DNA of 64,000 nt from Clusia tigrina (taxonomy: Eukaryota; Arthropoda; Insecta; Diptera; Clusiidae), in NCBI GenBank assembly GCA_920105625.2, contig OV050031.1, positions 127,814,275-127,878,274 of the forward strand. The letters run 5' to 3'. Of the stretch, positions 61,819 through 64,000 are shown piece after piece; the stretch's first letter is position 1, and the number at the start of each line of letters is the position of its first letter. A program made the translations under genes and the position numbers. Under the pieces are notes generated by a model, which saw only the letters and a list, made by a program, of their open reading frames with translations, did no database searches and had not been told where the DNA came from.

Positions 61819-64000
61819 TTACTTTAAACCCAATAATTCTGAAAATTTAGTATGACTTATTTTGGGAAAATTTTTAGTCCAGACATCTGCAATCATGTCT
61901 TTAGTGTTACAATATTTTAATTTTATAGATCCAATAGCATACAAGTCCCTTACATGGTGATATTTTGTCGATGTGGTTGCTACGTGCATGGTAGACTGGA
62001 TTTTTGACCAACTGTAAGGCACTCAGATTATCTCCTTGGATTTTTGACAAAGCATCGCTCACAGTATATGGTATCATTACGTTGTCTGAACACATCAAAT
62101 TTACCGTATTAAATTCTTTTTTTGGTCTTCCAACTGTACCGGTTCTACAAATTCTTGGCCTTCCTGGTCCCCTCTTTTGTTGTACGTTATCAACTTCATC
62201 AAGTTCGTTCGCAGATTCGTAATCACTTTCATGTTCTTCCTGTTGATCTTCTTGTTTGTCAGTTACTGCATCCACCTCATGAGAAATATTTTCATCGCTA
62301 AAAACATTTTCTTTCTGCAACAATTCAAAACTAATGCTTTCGGATTTATTTGACTCAACGAAGTAAACGTCTCTGCTCACAATAATTTTTTTGTTTCCTT
62401 TTCATAGAGTCTGTAAGCTTTTGCAGTATCAGAGTAACCAATCATGACGTACTCTTTCCCCTTAGCTTTAAATTTAAGATTTTGCTTCTTATCTAGTACA
62501 ACAGAACCAAAAGTTCTAAAATGTTTAACAGACGGCTTTTTGTTATGCCATACTTCAAACGGAGTAGTGTTGTCTAACGCTTTTGTAGGTGCTCTGTTTC
62601 TCAAATATACAGCTGTGTGTACAGCCTCTGCCCACAAATACTCAGGTAGACCTTCGCCAACCGACATGCAGCGTGCCATCTCTACTACTGTACGGTTATA
62701 CCGCTCTGCAACACCGTTCTGCTGCGGTGTATATGGCACTGTTAAATTTCTGACGATTCCGTTCTCTTTTAAATATTTTTCAAAAGCGCCATTCCGTGCC
62801 ATTATCTGTTCGCAGAATTTTGATTTTTCTCTCAAGCTGGCACTCTACCATGTTTTTAAATTCTTTGAATTTTTCAAAGACTTCATCCTTTTTCTTTAAA
62901 AAATACACAAATACAAAGCGACTATTATCATCGATGAATGTTAAAATATATTTTGCCCCACCAACAGATGTAGTACTTATTGGGCCGCATACATCGCTGT
63001 GAATAATTTCCAATAAATCTTTAGCTCTGTTCTCTGAACTGCTGAACGGTTTGACACAACATTTGCTTTGCATGCAAACAGTGCAGCTAATATTATCAGG
63101 GACTCTCTTTATTTTCAAACCATATACCATCTCTTTATTCACAAGCTCTCTTAGACTGCCAAAATTCATATGCCCATATCGTCGATGCCATTTAATAACA
63201 TCCTCGTTGGTGTTTGAACATGTAAAAATTAATTCGTAATTATTTGGTCCATACAAAAATAAGTTGCCGACCTTTTTTGCAACAAGATATATCTTATCGC
63301 CTTTGTTGACAACAGCCTCTCTCTCGTTGAATTTTACGACACAACCATTGTTTACCGCTTTGCCAACAGATATAAAATTGCACTGAAGACATGGAATGTA
63401 TAACACATCTCCTAATGTTATATCGAACTCTCTTAATTTTACTTGTCCTCTGCCTTTCGCTAAGATTTTGCTGTTTCCAGCCAATATTATCTCTTCTTCG
63501 TACTCTTCAAACGTATGAAACATGTTGCGATTATAGCATAAATGCGAACTCGCGCCACTGTCTATGCACCAAACATTTTCTCTTAAATTGTCATTGTTTA
63601 CTATTGTAAACATGCGATGGGGGCCTTCGTCTCTTTGCTCTCTTTTGTTTGAAGTTTTGTCTTTACACTGAGCAGCATAATGACCGTTTCTACCACAAGC
63701 ATAGCATTTGAAATTGGCTTTTCTGTTTTTGGTTTTTGCATTTTTATTCATTTCGTTATAACTGTTATTTCTGTTTTTGTTTTGTCGTGCCATAAAAACC
63801 TGTACGCTACTCTCGGCATTATTAGAATCATTGTTTTTTTATTTTTCTGCGTTCGCCTTCTTCATATAATTTTAATTTCAACACTGATAACTTTCGAAGA
63901 TTATCTCGTGCTTCTAGAGCAACAACAATGCTTTCGTAAGACTTTGGCAGACTCGCAAGCAGCATTATAACATATAACTCCTCCTGTAGCTCAATTTCTA
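61819..64000 (-). pseudogene. copia gag-pol polyprotein, frame-shifted and without RT
   Basis: The gag end (about 63999-63835: IMLLASLPKSYESI, then ARDNLRKLSVLKLKLYEEGE) is followed by a frame shift near 63834. Frame 63793-62780 has the CCHC knuckle CYACGRNGHYAAQC, protease WCIDSGASSH, the integrase zinc site (HRRYGH...CTVCMQSKC) and its catalytic core start (IHSDVCGP, DDNSRFV, RTDNGTE). After a shift near 62800, frame 62835-62377 has YTPQQNGVAERYNRT (the integrase Glu side), then another shift. Frame 62380-61907 has an acidic connector and the GRP-RP basic motif, then YTVSDALS joined in frame to IQGDNLSALQL, the RNase H end. About 350 codons of RT are missing. The end is LLGLK at 61822. It is non-autonomous. 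Confidence 0.88.

Larger units (their letters stand above)
61569..64000 (-). mobile_element. Ty1/copia retrotransposon, partial (5' part outside window), RT deleted
   Basis: The order on the minus strand is the gag end, zinc knuckle, protease, integrase, a connector, then directly the RNase H end, purine tract and LTR. The reverse transcriptase is missing. The element continues beyond 64000. Confidence 0.88.

Overview
The window reads as heterochromatin-like or intergenic DNA from an insect, most likely a higher dipteran fly. The grounds are an AT-rich background with long (TA)n tracts and fly-style 'catatgtatgtac' spacers, plus a mix of Jockey-like, I-like, copia, Ty3/gypsy errantivirus-like, Tc1, mariner and Helitron elements. 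The species cannot be named from the sequence. I found no convincing host gene: every coding region I can assign is element-derived, and almost all are broken.

Layout from 1 to 31 kb. An unnamed element-derived pseudogene (3-870) and a Helitron Rep scrap (1445-1746) are followed by the first copy of a dispersed repeat ('RepX', 1790-3150, reversed) and a decayed copy of a second repeat ('R'). At 6.3-11.3 kb lies a duplicated block: a truncated Jockey-like copy, a capsid-like gene fragment, a GC-rich cassette and a full-length but dead Tc1-like transposon. Next come a palindrome around a TA tract, a gypsy/errantivirus pol-env remnant (11.8-13.36 kb), a nearly complete Jockey-like element (13.5-17.8 kb), a deleted mariner (17.85-19.07 kb), R copy 1 (19.4-22.5 kb), a nested MULE-like MITE pair (22.55-24.36 kb), two more RepX copies, a second deleted mariner, a type-B DNA polymerase fragment and a hAT-like transposase gene with an intron (28.6-30.3 kb).

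Layout from 32 to 64 kb. A capsid-like gene of a Polinton/virus-like element on the minus strand is split by a second Jockey-like copy (33.3-37.9 kb). It is followed by the second copy of the GC-rich cassette, half a Tc1 and a 5'-truncated I-like retrotransposon. The rest is reversed R copies carrying three clear insertions: two full-length Helitrons in direct tandem (45173-56665) and a solo LTR with two internal minisatellites (57910-59528). A copia element with its reverse transcriptase deleted runs off the right edge.

Main result. Helitron A (51004-56665) ends in CTAG and is followed with no spacer by the TC start of Helitron B (45173-51003). The pair sits between an A and a T in R copy 2. 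R copy 1 in the same window carries the uninterrupted site (22179/22180), so both outer ends are fixed to the base. Helitron A keeps a 1397-codon Rep-helicase frame with HUH, two-tyrosine and helicase motifs, and only one TAG separates it from its probable N-terminus. A second theme is a dismembered Polinton/adintovirus-like element: a capsid-like gene in three pieces and a type-B polymerase piece, scattered over about 30 kb.
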